Assembly (NCBI GenBank): GCA_003956705.1
Contig: QZCP01000022.1
Location: 43,597 to 107,596 of the forward strand
Source of the DNA: Brevipalpus yothersi
Lineage: Eukaryota; Arthropoda; Arachnida; Trombidiformes; Tenuipalpidae
Reading direction: 5' to 3'
DNA length: 64,000 bases
Below the pieces are notes generated by a model. The model was given only the letters and a program-made list of their open reading frames with translations, searched no databases and was not told the origin of the DNA. This document shows, one piece after another, positions 23,919 through 33,793 of this stretch (its first letter is position 1; each line of letters starts with the position of its first letter). The position numbers were made by a program, and so were the translations under genes.

Positions 23919-24123
23919 CCATGAGGTACCCTCGCCATGATGTACCCTCGCCGTGAGGTACCCTCGCCGTGAGGTACCCTCGCCATGAGGTACCTTCGCC
24001 ATGAGGTACCCTCGCCATGAGGTACCCTCGCCATGAGGTACCTTCGCCATGANTGTACCCTCGCCATGAGGTACCCTCGCCATGAGGTACCCTCGCCATG
24101 AGGTACCCTCGCCATGAGGTACC
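23919..24123. repeat. 16-bp minisatellite, array 3 (about 13 units)
   Basis: Same unit, with extra variants CCTTCGCC and CGCCGTGA not seen in arrays 1 and 2. It ends at TATAAA (24124-24129), again 44 bp before an ATG. Confidence 0.95.
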
Positions 24124-24167
24124 TATAAAAGTGATTCAAGTTTAAATAGAAAGAAATAGTTATTATC

Positions 24168-24840
24168 ATGGATGATGTTGAGAAATACATAGCAATAAAC
24201 TATCTAAATGTACAACCCTTTGAAGAATTGTTGGTTTTTATAAGCCTTCTACAAGTGATGGTGGTGGTGGTGGTGGGATCCGTTCTTACTCTCCTCCTGT
24301 GTCCGAAAATGATCATAACAATGGCGATCATGGTGATGATGATATGTTTATGGTAAAACTCGAAAGAGTATTTGAAGATGAGCGAACTGCTATCGCTTTC
24401 ATCAAGAGTGGAGAGAATTTTCAAATTGAAGATGAAAATAATTCTAACAACAACAACATCATCATCATCAATTTATTCATCAGAGAAATTCACCATGTTG
24501 ACAAAAGCACTCATTTTCGAAAAAATTGTTAAAGATAAAAGAATCGATAAAAGAAATGTGAAAAAAGAAAACCTAGTCGATGATAAAAGAGCTAAATTGT
24601 TGAACGAAACTCTTGAATTCGCATTCATTAACGTAGCCAAAGAGGACTATTGGGAGATGATGGTGAGAACTGCTTTTGGGAGAAAAAAATTTGATAGAGC
24701 ACCCGTAAAATCACCAACATCTACATCAACATCAACATCAACATCAACATCAACATGAACTTCAACATCAACATCAACATCAACATCAACATCAGGGTCA
24801 GCATCAGCATCAACCATTAATGAAAATTCCAATACCAGTG
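24168..24840 (+). pseudogene. Unknown family, copy 3, with a nonsense codon in the Thr-Ser tract
   Basis: Starts as MDDVEKYIAINYL (K-to-E against the other copies) and carries the acidic linker, an insertion with ATCATC repeats and a SSEKFT-like segment near 24465, then the conserved block through FGRKKFDRAPVK. In the Thr-Ser repeat one ACATCA is ACATGA, giving TGA at 24756-24758, which cuts off the TINENSNTS end. The 3' hairpin block found after copies 1 and 2 is deleted here, so this copy looks more decayed. Confidence 0.45.
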
Positions 24841-25203
24841 ATGGAACATTGGAAATAATGTACTTTTCTCTTTCAACTTTTCATAAAAATCTTTCAACTC
24901 ATTCAAATATTACCACATTCATGTAAATTTTTCTCATCTTCCTCCGTCTATTCAACTCTCCATGAAGATAATTATGAACATACAGTGATTTTCTTTTGAA
25001 AAAACAAAGTTTGCCAAAGAGTGAACAAAAATTTCAAATCAGTAATCAAATTTGAGTCGAAGAAGGTCAAGCTCTAATCATTTCTGCGAAAGGGTGAACA
25101 GAAATTGATTATGGACGAAAGTTAATTTCAATTGAATGCGCAAATCCTCTCTGCCCATCTAAGATACTGATCATTCGCTCTTTCGAAAAAATTGTTCACT
25201 CTC

Positions 25204-26447
25204 TTGCACAATAAATTGCTCGTAAGTACTTTGACTATCATTTTTCTATAATATTCATTCTTTTTATGATATAGTGGCATTTATTTTTCCTCTCTCTCTC
25301 TCTCTTTTCTCTCTCTCATTAGATGTTTTTCGAAGTATCCAAAGAATTAAGGACTCTGGAAGATGAAGAGAGAGATTTGAACTTCAGAAAGAACCAAAAA
25401 AATACGAACGATTAAGCGAGATTTAGAGTTATTGAGATCAGGTTTCAAAGAAAGGGAGAGAGAATTGTTTGCTCATGTTAACCGAAAAATTGAAAAATGT
25501 CGAGTGGATCTTGAATCAGTAGAGGAAGCCAATGAAAATTCTCGAGCTGAATCAAATACGTTAAAAAGAAAAGTTGATTCGTTAATGAGAAGTAGTAGTA
25601 GTGGTCTTTTTTTGCATCGAACTCCTTAAACACTCAAAATTCAATGGAACCAAGGATTGGTCAAACGGTGGTTACATTGGAGTAGGAAAAAAATAAGAGA
25701 CTGATTGATGATGAATCTGGCGACGACAGAGATGATAATACTGTTCATCATTCGGAAGACGGAAGGCAATTAAAGAGGGTGAGAATGGAAAATAATTGTG
25801 ATGGAGGTGGTAATTTTCCAAACACAGTTCCCACCTCAGCTCCAGCTTCCACCTCAGCTCCAGGGTCAGCCTCAATTCGAAAATCGAAAGTGGGAGGGAA
25901 ACGGAAATCCAAACCTGACAACAGTAAAATTGACTCTGAATTAAGAGAAAAGTTGAAAAAAGCAATCAAAGATAAAAGAATCGATGAAAGAAATGTGAAA
26001 AAAGAAAACCTAGTCGATGATAAAAGAGCTAAATTGTTGGACGAAATTCTTAAATTCGCATTCATTAACGTAGCCAAAGAGGACTATTGGGAGATGATGG
26101 TGAGAACTGCTTTTGGGAGAAAAAAATTTGATAAAGCACCCGTAAAATCATCTCAATATTTCCGCTTCAGGCGCTCTTCAAACATTAGGTGTCATCAGGG
26201 TAATGGTTGTGGTGGAAATTTTGTTCATCATAATGGAAATTCATCATCACTATCAAGTACAACAGAGTCAAATCAGCCACCCATGCATAGGAGGGAAGAT
26301 GGGAAAGGAGAAATTAATCCTTGCGCTGAATTTGACTCCGATTTTTGCCCACCCAACTCTGGTGATACATACAATTCTTATTATGCATCATCACTACCAC
26401 CGGAAGACACTTCACCAAAACAATTAATGGCTGAAGATAGCGATTGA
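25204..26447 (+). pseudogene. Unknown family, diverged copy 4 with coiled-coil and distinct C-terminus
   Basis: A splice-donor segment like exon 1 (TTGCTC/GTAAGT near 25218) and exon 2 (from 25322, MFFEVSKELRTLEDEERD) are followed, in a +1 frame, by a charged coiled-coil-like stretch (25420-25629; FKERERELFAHVNRKIEK, TLKRKVDSLM). After a stop a third open stretch runs to 26447: acidic ESGDDRDDN, a Ser/Pro/Ala linker, KDKRIDERNVKKENLVDDKR, the conserved block through FGRKKFDKAPVK, then a different tail (SSQYFRFRRSSN ... KQLMAEDSD). It lacks the Thr-Ser repeat. It may be closest to an ancestral full gene, but as read it is broken by at least two frame interruptions unless undetected introns exist. 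Confidence 0.45.
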
Positions 26448-26725
26448 TTATGTAATCAATAGTTTTTCCTTGTAATAATAATAATAATAACCGATTTAGA
26501 AGCAATTTATCTGGTTTTGAAAAAATTTTTACAGAAAATAATTATTCAAAATGAACATACGAAGATATGAAAAATTTTGAAGCTGTCATTCGCCAGTTTA
26601 AAGTGGTCTTTTTGGACTATTGTCAAAATTAAACTGATGGTGCGTGAGGATAAGATGGTGGAATGTTAGCTAGATATTTCATCGAGTCGAATTGATCAAT
26701 TTGGTGGATTTGGTCAAATCATTCA

Positions 26726-26794
26726 CCATGAGCTACCCTCGCCATGAGGTACCCTCGCCATGAGGTACCCTCGCCATGATGTACCCTCGCCATG
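26726..26794. repeat. 16-bp minisatellite, array 4 (about 4 units)
   Basis: Short array preceded by the same approximately 100-bp block as arrays 2 and 3. It is not followed by TATAAA or a gene copy; the sequence changes to unrelated DNA after CCATG. Confidence 0.95.
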
Positions 26795-27337
26795 CCAGTG
26801 TCTCAGCCTGTACAGATCCCCAAATTCTCTTAGGTTATTTGGCCCGTCGTATGACGGGTCTCACCAACTTGGGTTCAAATGATCGGTAATTGGAAGAGGA
26901 AGAAACTAGAAGAAACTGGGAGATGAAAAAGTGCCCTCTATGTAAGAAATTCTCATTTTTTGTTTTTTGTCGTCTTTATTTCGTGAGTTATTTACTAATT
27001 GTGATCTAATTGTTTCAATTTGATTCTTACATTAGTGTGTGTAGCTTGATCTCTACTTTACGTAGATACTAAAAAGTGCATATGATGTCTGAAAATTCGA
27101 ATCAGAATAGTGCTTTTTCGAAAGTGCTTGAAGGAAGCTTTGCTGCCTCCCCAAGAACCCGCTCAGCTAAAGGGTGTCCAAAAACCTGAGGTGTGAGAAC
27201 GAGAGGGTCAATGAATGTGATTGGCTGTGTTTCATTCGGATACACACAATCCATGGATCCATTTATTAGGATTAAAATTTGGATTGGAAGATATAATGTA
27301 CTTATACATTTTCATCCCGACATATAGACCTCCTGTA
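26795..27337. other. Unassigned segment inside the repeat locus
   Basis: Unlike the flanking units. It contains a perfect short hairpin CCCGTC-GTAT-GACGGG at 26843-26858 and no convincing ORF. It lies downstream of the Fanzor-like ORF (which reads leftward), so it could be that element's 3' flank, but it does not match the 3' flank in the arms. Confidence 0.4.
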
Positions 27338-27817
27338 TTAGCCAGGAGAGCATGGCTGATCTACAATCAAGGCCAAAGAGAAGTTGTTGTACTCTTTGAC
27401 CAAGTTCGTGCTGGAACCGATGCCGTTTACCTCATTAGGAAGTACTTCTTCATTGGGAAGCTTGAATGGGCATTCGCGTCGGAAAGCTTTTGGTCGCTTT
27501 TCACCGCGATATTCACCGCGATATTCTGCCAAACCAACAGTGGCAATATTGCGACCGGCATTCACATCACGATTCCAAGTAGTGGCACCACACTGGTATC
27601 TGGGACATTCTCTGTTTTGGCAAAATACGTATCGATGTCCACGTAACCTCTGTTGTCGCCGCTTCTTGCTAAAATCGCCTACCGGTTGAGCGGAAGAGTG
27701 AGCTATTGTTGGTTGAGCCAAGTGAGATGGCTCATTTGGCTGAATGGGCTGAGTTGGCTGAGCCGTTTGCTGTTCTGATTTTCTCCAATTTCCATTTCCA
27801 TTTACAATTTTTCTCCA
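27338..27817 (-). mobile_element. Fanzor/TnpB-like nuclease, C-terminal fragment
   Basis: Open frame of about 160 codons on the minus strand with no clear ATG. Order: Gln/Pro-rich segment (repeats of the QPTQPIQPNEPS type), basic stretch DFSKKRRQQRLRGHRYVF, a Cys cluster (FCQNRECPRYQCG), then WNRDVNAGRNI. The combination of a Cys-rich ribbon directly before [N/D]RDVNAxRNI is the C-terminal signature of TnpB and its eukaryotic relatives, Fanzor proteins, where this Asp is the RuvC-III catalytic residue. RuvC-I and RuvC-II are absent; upstream of 27817 there is a stop, then GATA, CT and TG microsatellites. It is therefore a truncated remnant. Family assignment rests on the motif only. Confidence 0.6.
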
Positions 27818-27834
27818 TTACTTCGTGACTACTG

Positions 27835-27886
27835 TATCTATCTATCTATCTATCTATTTATCTCTCTCTCTCTCTCTCTCTCTCTA

Positions 27887-27918
<32 letters not shown>

Positions 27919-27930
27919 CGTGTGTGTGTC
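27835..27930. repeat. Compound (CTAT)n/(CT)n/(TG)n microsatellite
   Basis: Three adjoining simple repeats separate the Fanzor-like fragment from the right inverted block. Confidence 0.95.
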
Positions 27931-28445
27931 ACAGGTTGAACACTTTTTGCAAAAAAGTGAACAATTTTTTCGAAAGAGTGAATGATCAGTATCTTAGATG
28001 AGCAGAGAGGATTTGCGCATTCAATTGAAATTAACTTTCGTCCATAATCAATTTCTGTTCACCCTTTCGCAGAAATGATTAGAGCTTGACCTTCTTCGAC
28101 TCAAATTTGATTACTGATTTGAAATTTTTGTTCACTCTTTGGCAAACTTTGTTTTTTCAAAAGAAAATCACTGTATGTTCATAATTATCTTCATGGAAAG
28201 TTGAGTAGACGGAGGAAGATGAGAAAAATTTACATGAATGTGGTAATAATTGAATGAGTAGAAAGATTTTTATGAAAAGTTGAAAGAGAAAAGTACAAAA
28301 AAATAATCACCATCCATCATGTACAATTTCCACTTCACAACACCTTGTAGGTGGAAATGGTACTTGAATGATTGTAAACAATTGTGAAAACAAGTTTGAT
28401 AAAGTTGATAATGATGCAGTATGATAATGAATCATCTTTTTACAA

Positions 28446-29232
28446 TCACGTTATTTCCAATGTTCCATCACTGGTATTGGAATTTTCATTAATGGTTGAT
28501 GCTGATGCTGACCCTGATGTTGAAGTTGATGTTGATGTTGATGTTGATGTTGATGTTGATGTTGATGTTGATGTTGATGTTGATGTTGATGTAGATGTTG
28601 GTGTTGATTTTACGGGTGCTCTATCAAACTTTTTTCTCCCAAAAGCAGTTCTCACCATCATCTCCCAATAGTCCTCTTTGGCTACGTTAATGAATGCGAA
28701 TTCAAGAGTTTCGTTCAACAATTTAGCTCTTTTATCATCGACTAGGTTTTCTTTTTTCACATTTCTTTCATCGAAGGAATAACTGATGAGCCCCTGTGAC
28801 AAGACTTTTCTCCTCCTCCTTGTCATCGAATGGCCTTTATCAATATCTTCTTTAAGAACTATACTGACAAGTATTTCAATAATCTCCTCTGGTTCATCAT
28901 TATCATTATCATTGAAGAGAATATTTTTCGAAACTTTATCACTAGGAAAGTGTGTTTCAATCAGTTTCTTCAATTCATTCCTTGAATTATTATTATTTTT
29001 TTTGGTTCTTTCTGAAGTTCAAATCTCTTTCTTCATCTTCCAGAGTCCTTAATTCTTTAAATACTTCGAAAAACATCTAATGAGAGAGAGAGAGAGAGAG
29101 GAAAAATAAATGGCCACTATATCATAGAAAGAATGAATATTATGAAAAAATGATAGTCAAAGTACTCACGAGCAATTTATTGTGTAATACTCGAGCAAAG
29201 ATATCATTATTATTATTATGTTGTTGTTCCAT
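28446..29232 (-). CDS. Unknown family, inverted copy with most complete gene structure
   Basis: Minus-strand copy. Exon 1 (29170-29232) encodes 21 residues beginning MEQQHNNNND, with a GTGAGT donor; the intron carries a GA/CT tract and ends ATTAG; exon 2 starts at 29076 (MFFEVFKELRTLEDEERD). That frame meets TAA after an A8 run, and the +1 frame continues from about 28973 with LKKLIETHFPSDKVSKNILF, EEIIEILVSIVLKEDIDKG, a basic RRRRK stretch, the conserved block and the Thr-Ser repeat, ending TLEIT at 28446. It is the only copy in which the N-terminal and conserved parts are linked without a minisatellite. A frameshift remains, so it may be a pseudogene or need an unrecognised joining event. 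Confidence 0.45.
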
Positions 29233-30123
29233 CAATCAGTGTTGATTTTATCGAGTTTTTGGAGCCCACTTTGAAGTTCACTTTTTTGGCCAATTTTTTT
29301 TCTCTTTCTCTCTTTTTCTCAACTTCTCGAGCAAAAATTTGACTCCAAAATTGGAGCAAATCTTAATCACCATACAATGTGTGTGTAATAATAAGTTCTA
29401 AGACAAATCATGTCTGCTTCTCTACTCTACTATGAATAAACGTATTCAATCTGCCCATGGATTGATTAAACATAAATAAATATGCTTCGCTTGACTTTAT
29501 TTCGCATCGCATCGCATCGCATCCTATCGTATCGTATCGTAACAGATTATATACTTAATTTTCTTACATTCTAATCAGATCCCATATTTTTTGATATTGT
29601 GAGAGCGGAAATACAATTTTCAAGTGATCTCAACAAAAATTTCGATAAACAATTGCAAATGTGAATCAAGTTATTAAAGGGGGAAATTGAAAAAGAAAAA
29701 TATGCATAAAATTTAATATATATCATATGAATAATTGAACATGACAATATTCCTCTGAATTATTCACAAAGCCCCCTCTCCCCCACCCTTTTTTATCGAT
29801 AGCTATGTTACAGTATAAGTGTCGAAGGGTTGGTCGGTCAGTAATCGTTCACTGAATTGGTCAAAATTTGACTCATTTCCTGTACCCTTCTTCTTCCATC
29901 AGTTCATTTATACTCTACTTTCTATAAGCACCAAAATTATGCCGATTAGGGGCCTTCTAATGAGGTGAATGGCATCGGTTTCAGCACACGAACTTGGTCA
30001 AAGAGTACAGCAACTACTCTTCGGCCTTGGTTGTGGGTCAGCCACAAAGAGTTGGTACTCTTTGATCAGCCATGCCCTCTTGGCATGCACAGACCTTGGA
30101 GCCGTTTGACGATGAAGCGCTTG
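28907..30123. repeat. Right arm of the large inverted repeat
   Basis: Reverse complement of 18712-20262. The GATGC tract has only 4 copies here (29504-29523). Inside the locus the homology to the family copies continues to about 27960, because the inverted gene copy and its 3' flank match the tandem units. The outer boundary follows GCGCTTGT, after which the two arms differ. Confidence 0.85.
29942..30123 (+). mobile_element. 3'-end fragment of a Fanzor-like element (right edge)
   Basis: Plus-strand counterpart of 18600-18892, with the NEVNGIG-type segment followed by the shared 3' flank and the same 2-base frame break. The 3' end points outward, mirroring the left edge. Confidence 0.55.
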
Positions 30124-30782
30124 TGATAAAGTGTGCTCAATCATTCAGAACTCTTCTAGGAATTTTTCTCTGGGCTTATCAAGTATTTGTAAGAACGGTC
30201 TCGATTGTGTTTTTCTGTTGATACAACTGATGAGAAGATATTGTGGGTATGTATAAAGATTGAATTACGGATGTTGTAAGAGGAAGTGATGAAACTTCAT
30301 GGAAAATAGTGACAATTTGGGATAGTTTTTACTATTCAAGGTTTATTTATTTTAGCAGCAATCAAAATAGATTGAAGATTGAATAGGATAAAGAGAGTGA
30401 GTGTGAGTATATAACACATCTGATGTTTTCTTTTATGGTCAACATCAGTCAATCAAAATAATTTACACAGTGTTTGTGAGAAGCTTAGTCATGACTTATA
30501 CTCGATTAGCTTCGAGAAAACAATGGGAATCAACACTGATTTAACAGATAAAATAGTGGATCTATGAGGGATGAACTGACAATCAGAATAATTTGACTAA
30601 GATACTGAACTACACTCATGATTTGGACAAGTTCCTGAAGTTCTAAAGTTTCAGCTTACAAAAATCATTCGAGGCACTAAAAAAATAATGTTTCTACACT
30701 CAAGAGTTTTGATTCGTAACAGTATTGTTGGTAAATCATCTTCAGAAAGTAGACAATTTTCTCAAAAGCTAATCAACCATAA
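30124..30782. other. Intergenic between the repeat locus and the SLC6 gene
   Basis: AT-rich; no coding exon or repeat recognised. It contains the 3' flank of the SLC6 transporter. Confidence 0.6.
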
Positions 30783-33742
30783 TCAAGGATTGTTCACTCC
30801 AGGATTATTGATTGCTTGCTTCTCCTCAGCACCCATGCCATTTTGATAATGTGGAGATGGCGAGCTTCCGGTTAAGTATTTCCATTTCTAAGAAAAATTT
30901 TTGTAATTGTAAGAATTTCAACATTACATCGGCATTTCATGGAGAATAAGAGCTGAAACTTACCGCTTTGAACGATTTTCCTGGAGCAGTCAAAAAAGCA
31001 TATACCCAATAAGCTGGAATAGAGAGTATTGAAGATAGGGCAAGGCTCCATCCAAATCCGATGGCCCAGCCAGGATAGACGTAAACACCGTTATATCTGG
31101 AGAGAAAAAAATCATTCGAGAGGTGAGAAAAATGTAATTCCAAAATATTTCCTCATTTTCTCATCATCTACTCTTCAATTCGATGACTCACTTTATTGGT
31201 TCCAATAAGAATAATGATAGAAGAAGAACAAACATGGTGATAATTGGTGTCAAATATTTCCAACAAATATCGAACCATATGGGTATCCGAAAGCCGAGCA
31301 TTTCTCGAGTATTTTCACCGAAACGTGATGTACCATAAAACCAAGCGAGAGTTACCGATTCACAAAAAGCTATTGTCAGTAGACACACACCACTGGCACC
31401 ATAAAAATCGAACAATTGGAACACATACATTCCTCCTTTGGTGACCATTGAAAGTCCGAGTAAGTAGGAAATGAAACAAACTATGGCAATGAAATATTCT
31501 CGCCTCTTGTTTACCCTCAAATATTTGGGGAACATATCAACTACTGCGGTTACAAAACCTTCCACAGAGATGAACTATAAAGAAAGAATACATGAGAATC
31601 CGTGTATGTTCTCTGCAAACTTTAGCGAAAAAATTCATTCACATCACTTACCTGACTTCCCATACCGAGAAGAAGAATCATGATGAAAAACAGAATAGCC
31701 CAAATTGGTGCACCGGGCATGGTTGAAACTCCTTTCGGATAAGCGATAAAGGCAAGCCCAGGTCCTGGATGATTAAAATCAATCAGTTTCGGAATTTTGT
31801 CTGAACACTGTATGCGAAAATTAAAGTTCGTTGAGATTACCTTTCTCAGCTACAGTTTCTATCGGAGCTCCTTTTTGAAGTGCCATATAACCAAGAACGG
31901 AGAAGATTGCAAATCCAGCGAAAATGGATGTTCCACTATTCATGAAGCTTACGAAGATCATTTGACTTAAGATTACGAGAAAAAATATGAGCAATTATCA
32001 TCCAAAAAATGGAAATGAGTTAAAAATTTGGTTAGTTTATGGTAATACTTACTGATAAAAGTTGTTATTAAAATTATTATAGCTTCCCAAAGCTGTCATC
32101 GTGCCAAGTGCAATGGCATATGAGAAGAAAATTTGTGTACCGGCATCAATCCAAACCTAATTAATTGTAATTGAAAGTGATTGTGATTATCGTTAGGTAA
32201 TAATTTACAGTTAATGAGTCTACATTTTGCCCCCAGCTTCTAACCTGAACAGTTGCAACTTTAGAAAAATCTGGTTTGATGTAAAAAATTATTCCATCTA
32301 TTGCACCAGGCAACGTGACACCACGAATGAAGAGTATTACCAACATTACATAAGGAAATATGGCAGTTACATAGGCGGCTTTTCCTGTGGACTTTATACC
32401 TCTCCAAATACAGAAGAATGATATGATCCAAGCAATGGCAAGAGTGATAGCCAATTCTACCTGGAGGCCTCCAACTTCTTCAATTCCATTGGAAATCTAC
32501 AAATTTTTGTGTGAACATTTTTGGTGATATTTTGTGATTATCGACAATATGATCGATGATAAGAAATTAAAATAGGAGAATGATTTAATTCACCTGAAGA
32601 ATTTTACGCTCCCAGAACTCTACCACAGAGTCTTTCAGCTCAATACTGGAGGAATTCGAGCCAGTATTGGTCACAGTTTCATTGGTACATGCTGGAGTAT
32701 TCCATGGATTATCACAGGTTGACCAAGGTAGTGTATAGTTGAATGAGTAATAAAGATACAGGAATGCCCATGATAAGATTACAATATAATAAATGTTCAA
32801 GATGAAACAGGTGATCGTACTGGCATACCCGATTCCTGAGAAATAAGAGATAAAAGAATGAAAATTTTTCTTATTTCTATCAGAACATGGAGGTCCTAAT
32901 TATTTATCAGGGTTTTTCTTACCTTTCATAAGAGGACAGATCATTTCCCAAACTGTCAATGATCCATTCTGCCAATACTGTCCAATAGCTACCTCTAAAA
33001 AGTAGAGAGGTATACCGGCTCCAAGAAGACATATGAAATAAGGAATAAAGAAAGCGCCTGAATGGAAAAACAGTTAATACGAATTAGTATCAATTGAAGT
33101 TCAAGAGTTTTATGGAAAAAATAATACACACAGTACAAGTCTCTCAGCCAGCAAAGTATTCCTCATTGACATCGTGATGAGCGATGAATTTTTATCAAGA
33201 TGTAAGCAAAAATATATAGTCTAGAAAACATGAAATCGACAATTTTCTCCTCCTGGAAGTGTATTCAAAGGATCACACAAATGCCTAATGTACAGAATGA
33301 GCAGTTGAGCATGTACACACCTACATGTATTCTTCTCACGTATTTTTTGGAGCATTTTTGGAAGCTAAGATCAAAATACTAGGGAAAGATTCCTATAATC
33401 TCAACCCCTCTTTTGACTACGTCAATAGAATAGTTGAAATTAAATAAAGCCAGGATCAGGAAATGATTTAAAGGAAGCTCTTTTCTCTATCTGCCTTATA
33501 TTATGGTTTCAAAAATAGAAGAAAGAATACACGTGTTAATCAATTGGATCAATTAGGTTCCATCAAGAGTTTCCTTGGAGATAAATCCACATATAAATCG
33601 AGTTTATATGGAACAAAACTCGATCTTAACTTTTTCAGCCTTGACATACACTGATGCAGAGGCAACTTGATTGTTGAGCACAGAGAGTCCGCAAAAAGTT
33701 TTCTTTAGTGAGAATCAGGGAGTAAAAAGAGAGAAGAAAAGA

Positions 33743-33793
<51 letters not shown>

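Noticed and set aside
21745..24123. CRISPR-like appearance of the 16-bp repeats
   Set aside because: The units are contiguous with no unique spacers, in a eukaryotic context; this is a minisatellite.
26820..26900. tRNA-like segment (GGGTTCAAATGA after a CCCGTC/GACGGG hairpin)
   Set aside because: No A box, acceptor stem or paired T stem can be built around it.
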